From positions 200,468 through 264,467 of the forward strand of contig NZ_BMFW01000001.1 of NCBI RefSeq assembly GCF_014639275.1: a stretch of 64,000 bases of DNA, read 5' to 3'. Below, one piece after another: positions 52,094 through 61,493 of the stretch. Every line of letters starts with the position of its first letter. Positions within the stretch are counted from its first letter, which is position 1. Made by a program: the position numbers and the translations under genes. A model generated the notes under the pieces. The model did not search any database, was not told the origin of the DNA, and was given only the letters and a program-made list of their open reading frames with translations. This stretch comes from Arthrobacter liuii (lineage in GTDB: Bacteria; Actinomycetota; Actinomycetes; Actinomycetales; Micrococcaceae).

Positions 52094-52543
52094 TCAGGCC
52101 GCCTGGTTGAGGGCGTCCTCAGCCGCTACCCAGGAGATCATGGCGCATTTGACCCGGGCTGCGTAGCGCGCCACTCCCTCGAACGCAGCGGCATCACCCA
52201 GCAGCTCAGGATCAGCATGGACCTTGCCCCGCGAGCGCAGCACCTCGCGGAAGCTGTCGATTACTTCATGCAGTTCGGCCACGGTCATGCCCTGGGCCAG
52301 GTCGGTGAGGACCGATGCGGAGGCCATGGAGATCGAGCAGCCGGCTCCGTCCCAGGCGACCTGGGCCACCTTGCCGTCGTGGACCGCGAGCCGCAGCGTC
52401 ACTTCGTCTCCGCATACGGGGTTGAGCTGGTGCGACTGGCCCGTGGATGTGCCCGCGGGCGCCTCCGTAGCGGCGAGCCCGCTGCCGTGGCGGGCCTTGG
52501 AATGGTCCAGGATGATCTGCTGGTACAGCTGGTCAAGGCTCAT
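52094..52543 (-). CDS. sufU: Fe-S cluster assembly scaffold/sulfur acceptor
   Basis: 149 residues, IscU-like fold of the Gram-positive SUF type. The three conserved Cys are in NPVCGD, GAGC and RVKC, with the Asp of CGD as fourth zinc ligand. SufU takes sulfur from SufS and holds Zn. The insertion typical of SufU between the second and third Cys is present. It follows sufS by 23 bases as an operon. The other suf genes (sufB, sufD, sufC) are not in the window. Confidence 0.93.
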   Translation of the reverse strand: MSLDQLYQQIILDHSKARHGSGLAATEAPAGTSTGQSHQLNPVCGDEVTLRLAVHDGKVAQVAWDGAGCSISMASASVLTDLAQGMTVAELHEVIDSFREVLRSRGKVHADPELLGDAAAFEGVARYAARVKCAMISWVAAEDALNQAA

Positions 52544-52566
52544 GGTGTCAACTTTCGTCTTTTCCG

Positions 52567-53892
52567 CTAGGCGCGGAAGTAGGCCCGGACGCCGGCCACG
52601 GCTTGAAGGAAGCGGTCCACGTCGTCGGTGGTGTTGTAGAGGTAGGCGCTGGCACGGGTCGTGGCGGTCAGTCCCAGCCTCCGGTGCAGCGGCTGGGCGC
52701 AGTGGTGCCCAACACGGACGGCGATTCCCTGGGAATCCAGGAACTGGCCCACGTCGTGGGCGTGGACGCCTTCGACGTCGAACGCGGCGAGGCCGATCCG
52801 TTCCTTGCCGGCCGCCGGGCCCAGGACGCGCACCCCGGGAATGGATTCCAGCCCCGCCACCATCCGTTGGCCCAGGGCGGCCTCCCATGCGTGGATGCGG
52901 TCCAGGCCGGTTTCCGTGAGGTAGTTCGCAGCGGCGGCCATGGCTACTGCCTGGGAGATGCGCTGGGTGCCGGCCTCGAAGCGCTGGGGCGCCGGAAGGT
53001 ACTCCGCCCGTTCCATGGTGACGGTGGTGATCATCGATCCGCCGGTCAGGAACGGCGGCAGGATGTCCAGGAGCTCCTGCCGCCCGTAGAGCACGCCGAT
53101 CCCTGTGGGGGCGAGCATTTTGTGGCCGGAGAAGACCGCGAAGTCAACGTCAAGTTCCTTCACGTCCAAGGGCAGGTGCGGAGCGGACTGGCAGGCGTCC
53201 AGGACAACCAGGGCGCCCGCGGCATGGCCCAGGGCTGCCAGTTCCGTTACCGGGTTGATGATCCCCAGGACATTGGAAGCGTGGGTGAAGGCAAGGACCT
53301 TGGTGCGCGGGCCGATGATCGCTGCTGCCTGGTCCATGCGGAGGCTGCCGTCATCTTCGATGGGGATGTAGCGAAGCGTCGCCCCCGTGCGGAAAGCCAG
53401 TTCCTGCCAGGGAATCAGGTTGGCGTGGTGTTCCATTTCGGTCACCACGATCTCGTCGCCCGGCTTCAGTGCCAGTCCCCTGAGCTCCTGGCCGCCCCGC
53501 CCTTGGGCGGCCCACAGCGCGGCGTTGGACAGCGCATAGGAAATAAGGTTCAGTCCCTCCGTGGCGTTCGACGTCCAGACGGTTTCTGCGTAGTCCGCGC
53601 CGATGAAACCGGCAATGGTTTGCCTGGCATCTTCGAAGACTTCGGTGGCCTCCACGGCCAGATGGTGGGCGCCCCGGTGCACTGCGGCGTTGCGCTGCTC
53701 GTAGAATTCCTGCTCAGCTTCGATGACGCTCATGGGGTTCTGCGATGTGGCCCCGGAGTCGAGGTAGACCAGCGGCTGCCCGTTGACCAGTTGGTTGAGG
53801 ACCGGGAAGTCGTTGCGGATGCGTAGTACCTCGGCGTTGTCCAGGACAGGTACGGCGCGTTCCAGTGTGGCTGGCGTCGATATTACGGCCAA
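52567..53892 (-). CDS. sufS: Cysteine desulfurase
   Basis: 441 residues, class II (SufS) cysteine desulfurase. It releases sulfur from cysteine and passes it to SufU. The PLP Lys is in SGHKMLAPTG, the PLP-contacting His-His is in TEMEHHANLIPW, the aspartate is in VVLDACQSAPHL, and the catalytic Cys is in RVGHHCAQPL. The TTG start at 53892 is supported by AAGGAG 6 bases upstream; upstream sequence in the same frame lacks family character. The promoter region is the unusual 554-base gap to the right, so control may involve that element (inference). Confidence 0.93.
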   Translation of the reverse strand: MAVISTPATLERAVPVLDNAEVLRIRNDFPVLNQLVNGQPLVYLDSGATSQNPMSVIEAEQEFYEQRNAAVHRGAHHLAVEATEVFEDARQTIAGFIGADYAETVWTSNATEGLNLISYALSNAALWAAQGRGGQELRGLALKPGDEIVVTEMEHHANLIPWQELAFRTGATLRYIPIEDDGSLRMDQAAAIIGPRTKVLAFTHASNVLGIINPVTELAALGHAAGALVVLDACQSAPHLPLDVKELDVDFAVFSGHKMLAPTGIGVLYGRQELLDILPPFLTGGSMITTVTMERAEYLPAPQRFEAGTQRISQAVAMAAAANYLTETGLDRIHAWEAALGQRMVAGLESIPGVRVLGPAAGKERIGLAAFDVEGVHAHDVGQFLDSQGIAVRVGHHCAQPLHRRLGLTATTRASAYLYNTTDDVDRFLQAVAGVRAYFRA

Positions 53893-54446
53893 AACGAACT
53901 CCTTGGGCTGCCAATGTCTGACACCCAATTGTCCCACACACCGCGGTGGCGGCCGCCCGGAAGGGGCAGCCGCCACCGCTGCCCCGGGCTTCAGCCGAGG
54001 GAGCAGAGGGCCGGCGACGGCTGGGGGGAGAGTCTCGGTCTCAGAAGACTCTGACGTCGCCGGCCCCGTCTTTGCCCGGTCCAGGGACCGGAAGTTGAGA
54101 GGGCCTCAATGTCCTGTTCGATGCTCCGCGGCGTCCCGTCTGCCTCGTCGCTTTGCCTCCTTAAGTAAATCCCGTGGTGCCCTCCCGTACACGAGTAGGG
54201 TGTACTCGAATCTTCGCCGGCGTACTACCGGGGCGGGTCGCTCCTACCCGGCAAGCTGGCGGGAAGCAGATTGAACCCCACTCGCCCGGCAGGGCCGGCG
54301 GTGCGACGCCGGCATCAGGTGGCAGGGTGGCAGCCAGAAGGGACCCGACGCCGGACCGGCAGCTGGTGGACGGGCGGGGGCCAGCAGCGGTCCCACCACG
54401 GGACCGGCATAAGTGAGGCGCCAGGGGCTGGGTGCAGGCCCGGGAC
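53893..54446. other. 554-base gene-free region packed with inverted repeats
   Basis: The longest gap in the window, between the sufS start and the end of a LuxR gene. No credible coding frame was found. It contains an 11-bp stem (53943-53953/53969-53979), a 12-bp stem with an internal 7-bp stem (54008-54066), a 7-bp stem (54076-54091), a 5-bp stem (54095-54109), an overlapping pair of inverted repeats (54187-54208) and a 7-bp stem at 54388-54406. Minus-strand reading also shows AAGGAGG near 54160 with no start codon behind it. A structured RNA or long regulated leader of sufS is likely; it does not match a riboswitch I can name. Confidence 0.65.
54388..54406 (-). terminator. Probable terminator of the LuxR gene pair
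   Basis: A 7-bp perfect stem around ACCAC, about 40 bases beyond the stop of the 54447 gene. No T run, so terminator strength is uncertain. Confidence 0.45.
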
Positions 54447-57062
54447 CTACTTTGGCAGGGCCGACTCCAGTTCGTCACGGCTGCGGACCCCGAGCTTGAC
54501 GTAGGTGCGGTACAGGTGGCCTTCCACCGTCCGGACGGAAACCATCAACCGCTGTGCGATCTCGCGGTCGGTCAGTCCCTGTACGGCCAGTTCGACGATG
54601 TCCTGTTCCCGCCGGGTGAGGCGTACGGTGGGCGCCGCCGCGATGAAGCGTCCTTCACGGAAGCGCTCACCCAGTTCGTGGTCGCACTTCTCGCGCAGGG
54701 CAACGGCCTGCCGGGAACGCCGGCGTTCCCCTGCCTGCTCGAGTACGGTGCTGGCACGGGCGTAGGCCTCACGGGCCAGGTTGACAAAGCCTGCCTCCTC
54801 CAGCGAGGCAGCCGTTGCCATGAGCGAGTCGCCGTCGGCCTTTTCCCATGCGGTGGCCAGGGCGAGCAGCGCTTCTGCCCACCGGCCCTCCACCCCCCGG
54901 GCCGCCGTCTGCACCATGGGGACCACTGAGGGGTCCCCGAGGTCCCAGCAAATGGCAAGGACTTCAAGGAGGTTCCCGGTCCGGGCGGAAGCCTCGGTGG
55001 TGGTCATCAATGTTTGCAGCGCAGCCATGCCCTTGCCGTCACGGGCAAGGTATTCAGCGGCCGCCGCCACGTAGGCTTCGGCAAGGAGGTCATGTGCGGG
55101 CCATCCGGCGTAGGCGTCCTTGTGATCCTGTTCCAGGCGTTTTGCCTGTTCTGCGTCGCCAAGCCTGGCTGCTGCGTAGAAACCAAGTGCGGTGCCAAAC
55201 CTGTACAGCTGCAGCGGATCGTTGAGCCTCAGCGCTTCCACGGAGGGCAGCAGGACCTGGTAAGCGCGCTCCATTCTCCCCTGCCGCAGCAGCGAGTAAC
55301 CGTGAAGCAGCTGCAGGCTCCCGTTGAAGGTGGCTGCACCCGGCGCATGTCCGGCGGCGTAATGGTTGATCTCCCGCTCGGCCGATTCCCATTCGCCCAT
55401 GGCCAGGTAGTCGGAGACAAGCCGCCCCAGCACGAACTCGGGGAAGAAATAGAGGCTGCCTTCCAGCGGCGGAAGTTCCGAGGCTGCCAGCAGGGCGACC
55501 TTCAATCCTTGGACGGGCCGTCCCGCAGAGGCGAGGGCGTGGGCCAGGAGACCCTCAGCCAGGGCGCGGAGCGGTTCTCCTCCGGCGCCTGCCGGGCGCC
55601 CCTTCCGCATCACATCCACGGCGCGGTCCAGCGCCTGGAAATCCACTGCGGCGCCGAGCTGGAGCAGGTGGACGAGCTCTTCCTGCCAGCTCCTGTCATC
55701 ACCGCTTGAAAGCCCTCCGTGCTTTTCGACGTCCTCCGCCACCACTCCAAGGGAATGGCCAACGGCCTGGTGTGCCGAGACCCGGAGAAGCAGGACGGCT
55801 GGCCCCTGAGGGTCTTGGGCCAGCGGGAGCCAGCATCCATCCAGGAGGGCAGCAGCCTCCGGATAGGCGCCTTCGTTGTACAGCGCCCGCGCTTGGATGG
55901 CCTGGGCCAGGGGAACCAGCGCGGGCGCGTGGATGCGGGCGGCAATTGACCGTGCACTGCGGTTGCGGAACCTCCGCAGGGCCTCCTTGGCAGCCGCCAT
56001 CATCTCGTCATCGCCCACCCGGACGCCGCACTCGAGGGCCCACTCCACGGCCCGCAGCCGGCCCTCCCCCTGCAGCAGGGTGGGGTCCTGGTGGGCCTGG
56101 ACCTTCTCCAGCAGCTGGAGGCTGCGTGAGACCGAAACGGTGTTCCTGATGGCGCCGGCAAAGAGCGCGTTCCAAATGGAAAGCTCAGCTGGAATGCCCG
56201 GGGTTTCGACGATCATCTGCTGGTCCAGCAGGGAGCGGACCACTGCTGCACCGCTGATGTCTTCGATCACCTTCCTGCCCACCGGCCCGGCAAGGGCAAT
56301 GAGCTTCAGGGCTTCCTGCTCCTCCGGCCCCCGCCGGAGATGGTCTTTGGCAACCACCGCTGCGAGCCGTGCCCCGTCCGCGGGCAGGGAGTCCACGAGC
56401 ATCCAGATTCCGTTGCGCTTGGCGAGGACCCCGGATTCGGCGGAGTCATGCAGCACGGCGTCCAGGATCCGCGGATTCCCGCCCGATGCGTGCCAAATGG
56501 CGTCCACGGTGGCCCCCGGGGCGGTCCCGTCAAGGACGTGGGCCAGGACCTCTTCAATCTGTTCACGGTTGAGGGGCCGCAGGTCCACGCGTTCGGCAAG
56601 GCCGTCATACCAGAGCTGGTCGAGCGCTTGCGGCAGGCCTGGCCGGGGCCGGGCGGCCGCCACCACTGTTGCCCAACCCGCCGAAATGACCTCTGCCAGC
56701 ACGCCGGCGGAGGCGTCATCCAGGTGGTGGGCGTCGTCCACTGCAAGCAGGACTGCGGCCCCGTTGCCCGCCTTCAATTTCTCGAAGTATGACCACATCG
56801 AACGGAGCACGGAAACGGGCGAGACGGACTCCTCGGCAGTGAGCTCTCCCGTATAGGGGGTGAGCACTCCGAACGGCACGCCGGCCAGGGCCGAGCTTGC
56901 GTGGATGCGCAACATGTTCATGCTTCCCGCAAGGCGCTCCGTCACGGCGTCCGTCACGGCCGACTTTCCAATGCCCGGGCCGGCCATGATGAAGACGGCC
57001 TGGTGGGTTCCGTTCCGGAGCATGTTGCAGATGCGGTCCACCGGCTCCCGGCGACCGGTCAA
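54447..57062 (-). CDS. Large LuxR-family (LAL) regulator 1, canonical ATPase
   Basis: 871 residues: N-terminal STAND/AAA ATPase with Walker A GPGIGKS (28-34) and Walker B LLAVDDAHH near 110, a long TPR-like helical middle (about 330-790), and a C-terminal LuxR helix-turn-helix (about 810-871; LTRREQDIVELAVQGLTDREIAQRL, then SVRTVEGHLYRTYVKLGV). LAL proteins are ATP-dependent activators of catabolic or secondary-metabolism genes. The TTG at 57062 is the earliest supported start. It lies 31 bases after the stop of the second LAL gene, so the two form an operon. Targets are unknown. Confidence 0.88.
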   Translation of the reverse strand: MTGRREPVDRICNMLRNGTHQAVFIMAGPGIGKSAVTDAVTERLAGSMNMLRIHASSALAGVPFGVLTPYTGELTAEESVSPVSVLRSMWSYFEKLKAGNGAAVLLAVDDAHHLDDASAGVLAEVISAGWATVVAAARPRPGLPQALDQLWYDGLAERVDLRPLNREQIEEVLAHVLDGTAPGATVDAIWHASGGNPRILDAVLHDSAESGVLAKRNGIWMLVDSLPADGARLAAVVAKDHLRRGPEEQEALKLIALAGPVGRKVIEDISGAAVVRSLLDQQMIVETPGIPAELSIWNALFAGAIRNTVSVSRSLQLLEKVQAHQDPTLLQGEGRLRAVEWALECGVRVGDDEMMAAAKEALRRFRNRSARSIAARIHAPALVPLAQAIQARALYNEGAYPEAAALLDGCWLPLAQDPQGPAVLLLRVSAHQAVGHSLGVVAEDVEKHGGLSSGDDRSWQEELVHLLQLGAAVDFQALDRAVDVMRKGRPAGAGGEPLRALAEGLLAHALASAGRPVQGLKVALLAASELPPLEGSLYFFPEFVLGRLVSDYLAMGEWESAEREINHYAAGHAPGAATFNGSLQLLHGYSLLRQGRMERAYQVLLPSVEALRLNDPLQLYRFGTALGFYAAARLGDAEQAKRLEQDHKDAYAGWPAHDLLAEAYVAAAAEYLARDGKGMAALQTLMTTTEASARTGNLLEVLAICWDLGDPSVVPMVQTAARGVEGRWAEALLALATAWEKADGDSLMATAASLEEAGFVNLAREAYARASTVLEQAGERRRSRQAVALREKCDHELGERFREGRFIAAAPTVRLTRREQDIVELAVQGLTDREIAQRLMVSVRTVEGHLYRTYVKLGVRSRDELESALPK

Positions 57063-57093
57063 CAGCCGGTGCGAAGGCGCCGGCTTGTGGCCA

Positions 57094-59829
57094 TTAGACG
57101 AGTCCAGTCAGATCACCCCTTGAAGTCACGCCAAGCTTAGTGAAGACCTGGTACAGGTGGCCTTCGACGGTGCGGACCGACACTCCCATTTCCATGGCGA
57201 TGTCACGGTTCGAGGCGCCACGGCCCGCCATCCGGGCAATCTGCCGTTCCCGGCTGGTCAGCAGCGGGCTCCCGCTGCTGGGCACGATGGGAAGGTTCGC
57301 CACAGTGGCGGCCAGGATGTCCAGGCGTGCCTGCGCCGTCCTGGCCGACAGGGCGTCCCCGTCCTGGCGGGCGAAGTCCACAGCCAATGCCATGCACCGG
57401 GCTTCAACGGCATCGAGTTCCAGCGTGGCCGCGAGTTCGCCGCCGGCAAGCAGGGCCTTGGCATCCTTGGTCCTGCTGCCGACGGCGATCAGCCGCGAGA
57501 CTTCGGCGAGCGGGCCTTGGCGGCGGCCGGCGATCTCCTCCAAGAGACGGAAGTCAGCGTCGCTGCCGTTCACGGTTGCCGCGAGCAGGTAGAGGCCGGC
57601 AACAGTGTGCCGGCCCGCTTCCAGGTTCCGGCGCACCCCGTGCTTCAGGCCTGCCACTGCCTCCGAGTCGCCCAGCCAGCGTCCGGCCACAAGGGTGCAA
57701 AATTCGATGATGCTCTCGGTGGCGAACCCGGCCCTGCCGGACGTCCTCTGCAGCTTCGTGAGGTACTTGCGGGCAAACGCGGCGTTGCCGGTCTGCGCAT
57801 ACGCCAAGGCTGTGGCCGCATAGGCGGTGCGCAGCGCAGCCTGGACGGGCTGCAGCTCCAGCTGCGCAGTGGCGGAGATCAAAGGCTCCAGGGCGGCTTC
57901 GCCGCGGCCGGAAAAGGTCAACGCCACGCCGGCCGCGAGTTCGGTGGCCGCGCTGCGGTACGGAAGGCGGTGCAGCTGCCCGGCGTTGAAGGGGCTGAGG
58001 AGGTCGATGCAGCGCCGCCACTGCCCGGCCATCAGCGACACGAAGTAGGCCTCCCCGGCGTAGCGCTCACGGAGGCCCACGATGTGCGAGGCGTCGGTGA
58101 GTTGCCCGCCGAGTTGCCGCATGAGGCCGAGCGCTTCCATTTCGCGCCCGGTCACGGCAAGGGCGCCCATGAGGATGATTGCGGACCGGAGCCGGAACCC
58201 GGTGTCCGGGTTGGCAGCGGGATCGGCCGCCCGCTCCAGCGCCGGGATCATGGCGGCATAATCGCCGGCATGGGCCTGGTATTCGAATTCGCTCAACGAG
58301 ATGCGGTTCACTGCCACCGCGACGGGATCAGGCCACGAAGGGTGTTGAGCCGTGTTATCCAGGCGTTCCCGGGCGGACGCGAGCAGTTGCCGTACTTTGC
58401 CGGCCTGCTCCGGAATGTGGAGCATGACCCGCGCCTTGGCGGCGACCACCTGGGCGTATTCCTCGGGATCCAGGGCCTCAAGTTCCGGCTGCGAGAGGTC
58501 GTGCAGGGCGGTGAGGGCCTGGACGGGCAGGTCCAGCTGAAGGTACGCGGAGGCCTTTTGCCGCTGTGCCGGCGCCCACTCAGCGTCGGCCCGCCGCAGC
58601 ATGTCCGCGTAGGTCAACGCGAAACGGGGGTCGAAGAGCTGGACTGCGGCCTGGGCGGCGGCAAGTGCCAGGGCCGGGCTCAGCTCGGCCTCGCACTCGT
58701 GGGTCCAGGCGGCAAAAGACATCAGTTCTTCCACCGTCATGGCCGCCGGATCCGGCTCCTGGCCGCGCAGCAACACGCTGCGAAGCTCCCGCCGCCGGGA
58801 AATGCTCAGCCAGGTCCTGACGACGTCCCCGATGTATTTCTCACGCAGCGACACCCAGCGGTGCTCCGAGTCGTCGATCTCCAGCAGCCCGCCGTCCTCC
58901 ATGTCCGCAACCACGTCCGCACCGTAGATCGAGGTAAGGCTGGACAGCTCCACGCGCCGGGCACAGGAAAGCATCTCGATGACGTCCCGGGTCTGGGGTG
59001 TTTCCCGTGACCAGCGGGACCGGACGATGTCATCGAGGCTGGCCGCGCCGTCGAGGACCACCTTGTCCCGCAGCGTCCAGACGGAGTCGGACAGGACCAG
59101 GTTTCCGGAAAGCTGCTGTTCGGTGACGAGGGCTTTGAGCAGCAAGGGATTTCCACCCACCATCTGGTGGTAGGTGCTGACCAGGGAAGAAGCGACCCGG
59201 TGTCCCAGCAGGGAGAGCAGGACTTGCCGGGTTTGCAGCTCGTTGAGGTTGCTGAGCCGCACCTCCGTAAGCTTCCGGTCCGTCAGCAGCCAATGGAAGT
59301 CCGCCGGCAGATCGCTGGAATTGGGGGCGACAGCAACTATTTTTGCCGTGCCAGTCAGGAGGACATTGAGCAGCACGCCGGCACTCATGTCGTCGATGCT
59401 GGCAGAGGTGTCCAGAGTAATGACACAGGGCCTGCCCGCGGCGTCGCTGCGGATCAGCGAGGTGATGCCCCGCAGGATGGCTGTGGGCGAGCCCATGTAG
59501 GCCTGCGGAAGCCGGGCCAGGAGGAACGAAAGGCAGCCGTAGGGGACGGTGGAACCGGAAGGGCCGCTCCGGAGCTGCAGTGACCAGATGTCAGGGCCCA
59601 GGCCGGCCACTGCTGCACGCGCCAAGGAGGACTTACCCACGCCCCGGGGGCCGGTAATGACAACTCCGAGCGAGTTTTCGCTGGTGAGTGACGTACGGAC
59701 GGCGTCGAGGGTGGCGCTTCGTGCAGGCATGGACCATTGCTGACCGTCCGTCGCCGCGACAGATAACGTGGGCAGCCCGTCACCTTGCGGTGTTGACCCA
59801 CGTCCCCAGCTGAGTGGCTCGATTGACAT
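57094..59829 (-). CDS. Large LuxR-family (LAL) regulator 2, degenerate Walker B
   Basis: 911 residues with the same plan: AAA-like domain with Walker A GPRGVGKSS (60-68), a TPR-rich middle, and a C-terminal LuxR helix-turn-helix (LTSRERQIARMAGRGASNRDIAMEM, SVRTVEGHLYQVFTKLGV). The Walker B region reads CVITLDTSASID, without the second acidic residue seen in the partner (DD), so ATP hydrolysis is probably weak or lost while nucleotide binding remains. ATG at 59829. It is first in the pair. An inverted repeat at 59840-59865 is close upstream and may be an autoregulatory operator or message hairpin. Confidence 0.88.
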   Translation of the reverse strand: MSIEPLSWGRGSTPQGDGLPTLSVAATDGQQWSMPARSATLDAVRTSLTSENSLGVVITGPRGVGKSSLARAAVAGLGPDIWSLQLRSGPSGSTVPYGCLSFLLARLPQAYMGSPTAILRGITSLIRSDAAGRPCVITLDTSASIDDMSAGVLLNVLLTGTAKIVAVAPNSSDLPADFHWLLTDRKLTEVRLSNLNELQTRQVLLSLLGHRVASSLVSTYHQMVGGNPLLLKALVTEQQLSGNLVLSDSVWTLRDKVVLDGAASLDDIVRSRWSRETPQTRDVIEMLSCARRVELSSLTSIYGADVVADMEDGGLLEIDDSEHRWVSLREKYIGDVVRTWLSISRRRELRSVLLRGQEPDPAAMTVEELMSFAAWTHECEAELSPALALAAAQAAVQLFDPRFALTYADMLRRADAEWAPAQRQKASAYLQLDLPVQALTALHDLSQPELEALDPEEYAQVVAAKARVMLHIPEQAGKVRQLLASARERLDNTAQHPSWPDPVAVAVNRISLSEFEYQAHAGDYAAMIPALERAADPAANPDTGFRLRSAIILMGALAVTGREMEALGLMRQLGGQLTDASHIVGLRERYAGEAYFVSLMAGQWRRCIDLLSPFNAGQLHRLPYRSAATELAAGVALTFSGRGEAALEPLISATAQLELQPVQAALRTAYAATALAYAQTGNAAFARKYLTKLQRTSGRAGFATESIIEFCTLVAGRWLGDSEAVAGLKHGVRRNLEAGRHTVAGLYLLAATVNGSDADFRLLEEIAGRRQGPLAEVSRLIAVGSRTKDAKALLAGGELAATLELDAVEARCMALAVDFARQDGDALSARTAQARLDILAATVANLPIVPSSGSPLLTSRERQIARMAGRGASNRDIAMEMGVSVRTVEGHLYQVFTKLGVTSRGDLTGLV

Positions 59830-59839
59830 GACTTATCCC

Positions 59840-59865
59840 CTACATCCTGCAATAGCGGGATGTAG
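59840..59865. promoter_or_regulatory. Inverted repeat upstream of LAL regulator 2
   Basis: CTACATCC and GGATGTAG, perfect 8-bp arms 10 bases apart, directly upstream of the ribosome site of the 59829 gene. It could be an operator or an RNA hairpin at the start of the leader. Confidence 0.5.
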
Positions 59866-59937
59866 CCCCTTTGCTCCCCCACATAGGAAGTAGAGTACCC
59901 TGTGCCACAGACAAGGAAATAGGGCCGAAGGGAACTT

Positions 59938-60543
59938 TTACGATTCCGGCGGGTTTGATCCCGATTTGGCCGGGTGGAACCGCTGCTGGGCGGCGGTGAG
60001 CCCGTCGCGAAGCAGGGACTCGACGGCATCAGCGGCATCGTCCAGCAGGAAGGGCAGTTCCTTCTGCTCTGCGGTGCCGAAATCGCGCAGCACGTAATCG
60101 GCGGTGTCCATCCTGCCGGGTGGCCTCCCTACCCCCACGCGCACCCTCAGATAGTCCTTGGTGCTGAGCGCCTTGGAGATATCCCGCAGCCCGTTATGGC
60201 CGCCTTCTCCCCCGCCGAGCTTGAGTTTGACCGTGTTGAAGGGGATATCGATCTCGTCATGGACGGCCACCACATGGTCTGCGGGGATGCCGAAGAAGTT
60301 GGCGAGGGAGGAGACGGGTCCGCCTGAGACATTCATGTAGCTCATCGGCTTGGCCAGGACCACCCGGGGCCCACCGATACCCAGCCGGCCTTCGAGGACC
60401 TGGGCGCGCGCCTTGTGGGTCTTGAATCCGGCGCCGATGCGGCCCGCGAGTTCATCGAGCACCATCTGGCCCACGTTGTGCCTGTTGCCTTGGTACTGCG
60501 CGCCGGGGTTGCCAAGGCCAACGATCAGCCAGGTATCTGTCAT
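59938..60543 (-). CDS. pth: Peptidyl-tRNA hydrolase
   Basis: 201 residues, normal length. Frees tRNA from dropped-off peptidyl-tRNA. All residues matching the E. coli enzyme's active site are in place: N12, H22 (NRHNVG), N71 (SYMNVSG), D96 (VHDEID) and N117 (GGHNGL). ATG at 60543. It follows rplY by ~105 bases on the same strand; a GC-rich stem lies between them. Confidence 0.96.
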   Translation of the reverse strand: MTDTWLIVGLGNPGAQYQGNRHNVGQMVLDELAGRIGAGFKTHKARAQVLEGRLGIGGPRVVLAKPMSYMNVSGGPVSSLANFFGIPADHVVAVHDEIDIPFNTVKLKLGGGEGGHNGLRDISKALSTKDYLRVRVGVGRPPGRMDTADYVLRDFGTAEQKELPFLLDDAADAVESLLRDGLTAAQQRFHPAKSGSNPPES

Positions 60544-60602
60544 GGAGTCAATCCTATGGGGGCGGTTTGGGCGGAGATGGATGCCGGCTCGCGGACATGG
60601 CA

Positions 60603-60629
60603 GTGGCCGGACCCTTGGGGTCCGGCCAC
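60603..60629 (-). terminator. 12-bp stem-loop between rplY and pth
   Basis: Perfect arms 60603-60614 and 60618-60629 around a 3-base loop, 21 bases after the rplY stop on the minus strand. No T run follows, so it may attenuate rather than end transcription. Confidence 0.55.
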
Positions 60630-60649
60630 GGTCAGAAACTGCAGAGTGG

Positions 60650-61270
60650 TTACTCTGCTGCGGCTTCTTCTGCTGCAGGAGCTTCCTCTGCTGCGCCCTC
60701 GGCGGCAGCTTCGGTTTCAGTTTCCTCGGCGATTTCGACGGCCTCGGAGATGTTCACCACGAGTGCCTCGGCATCGGTCAGGAGGACGGTGCCCTTGGGC
60801 AGGACCAGGTCGGAGGCGTGGATGTGCTCGCCGGCGGCGCGGCCTTCGATGTTGACCTCGACGGCGGTGGGCAGGTGGGTTGCCTCGGCCTCGAGGGACA
60901 CAACCGTCAGTTCCAGGTTGTGGACGGTGCCGGGGGCGGTTTCGCCTTCAAGGTGGACCGGAACGTCAACCGTGACCTTCTCGCCCTGGCGGACGGTCAG
61001 GAGGTCGATGTGCTCGATGATCTGCTTTACGGGATCGCGCTGGATGTCCTTGACCAGGGCCAGGTGGCCTTCGCCGTTAATGTCCAGGGACAGCAGGGCG
61101 TTGGCGGTGCGGACTGCGAGGGTGGTGGCCTTGGCCGGGAGGGTGACGTGGATGGGCTCTGCGCCGTGGCCATAGATGACGGCGGGGATCAGGTTGGCCA
61201 TCCGTGCGCGGCGGGCGTAGCCCTTGCCGAATTCGGTGCGCAGTTCTGCTGCGAGCTTCTGCTCAGACAT
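60650..61270 (-). CDS. rplY: 50S ribosomal protein L25/general stress protein Ctc
   Basis: 206 residues: an N-terminal L25 domain binding 5S rRNA ([28 protein letters not shown] start, to about residue 95), a C-terminal TL5/Ctc beta-domain (to about 185), and an acidic Ala/Glu-rich tail. ATG at 61270 with AAGGAG 8 bases upstream. It sits between prs and pth, the common order glmU-prs-rplY-pth in bacteria. Confidence 0.95.
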   Translation of the reverse strand: MSEQKLAAELRTEFGKGYARRARMANLIPAVIYGHGAEPIHVTLPAKATTLAVRTANALLSLDINGEGHLALVKDIQRDPVKQIIEHIDLLTVRQGEKVTVDVPVHLEGETAPGTVHNLELTVVSLEAEATHLPTAVEVNIEGRAAGEHIHASDLVLPKGTVLLTDAEALVVNISEAVEIAEETETEAAAEGAAEEAPAAEEAAAE

Positions 61271-61450
61271 GGAAAACTCCTTGAAGACTAAACGGTGTTC
61301 AGCAAGGGCGGAGGTCTGGTGTGACCTTCAACGCCGGGCGGCCCGGAGGCGGCCCTTCAAGAAGGCGGTTCCTGTGAAGGGACCTGCAGACCCAGTCGAT
61401 AACGGAGGCTATGCCCTCCCTCGCCAAGGTATCGGGAAAAGCTTACCAGC

Positions 61451-61481
61451 GCCGGGCGCGTTTCCCGAAAACGCGCCCGGC
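61451..61481. terminator. 13-bp stem-loop after prs
   Basis: Arms 61451-61463 and 61469-61481 are perfectly complementary around a 5-base loop, 12 bases past the prs stop on the minus strand. The left end has a short T/A run. It would separate prs from rplY. Confidence 0.75.
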
Positions 61482-61493
61482 GGGCACGGCCCG

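Noticed and set aside
53943..53979. Strong stem before sufS as a plain terminator
   Set aside because: No T run follows on either strand and no plus-strand gene ends there; treated as part of the structured gap.
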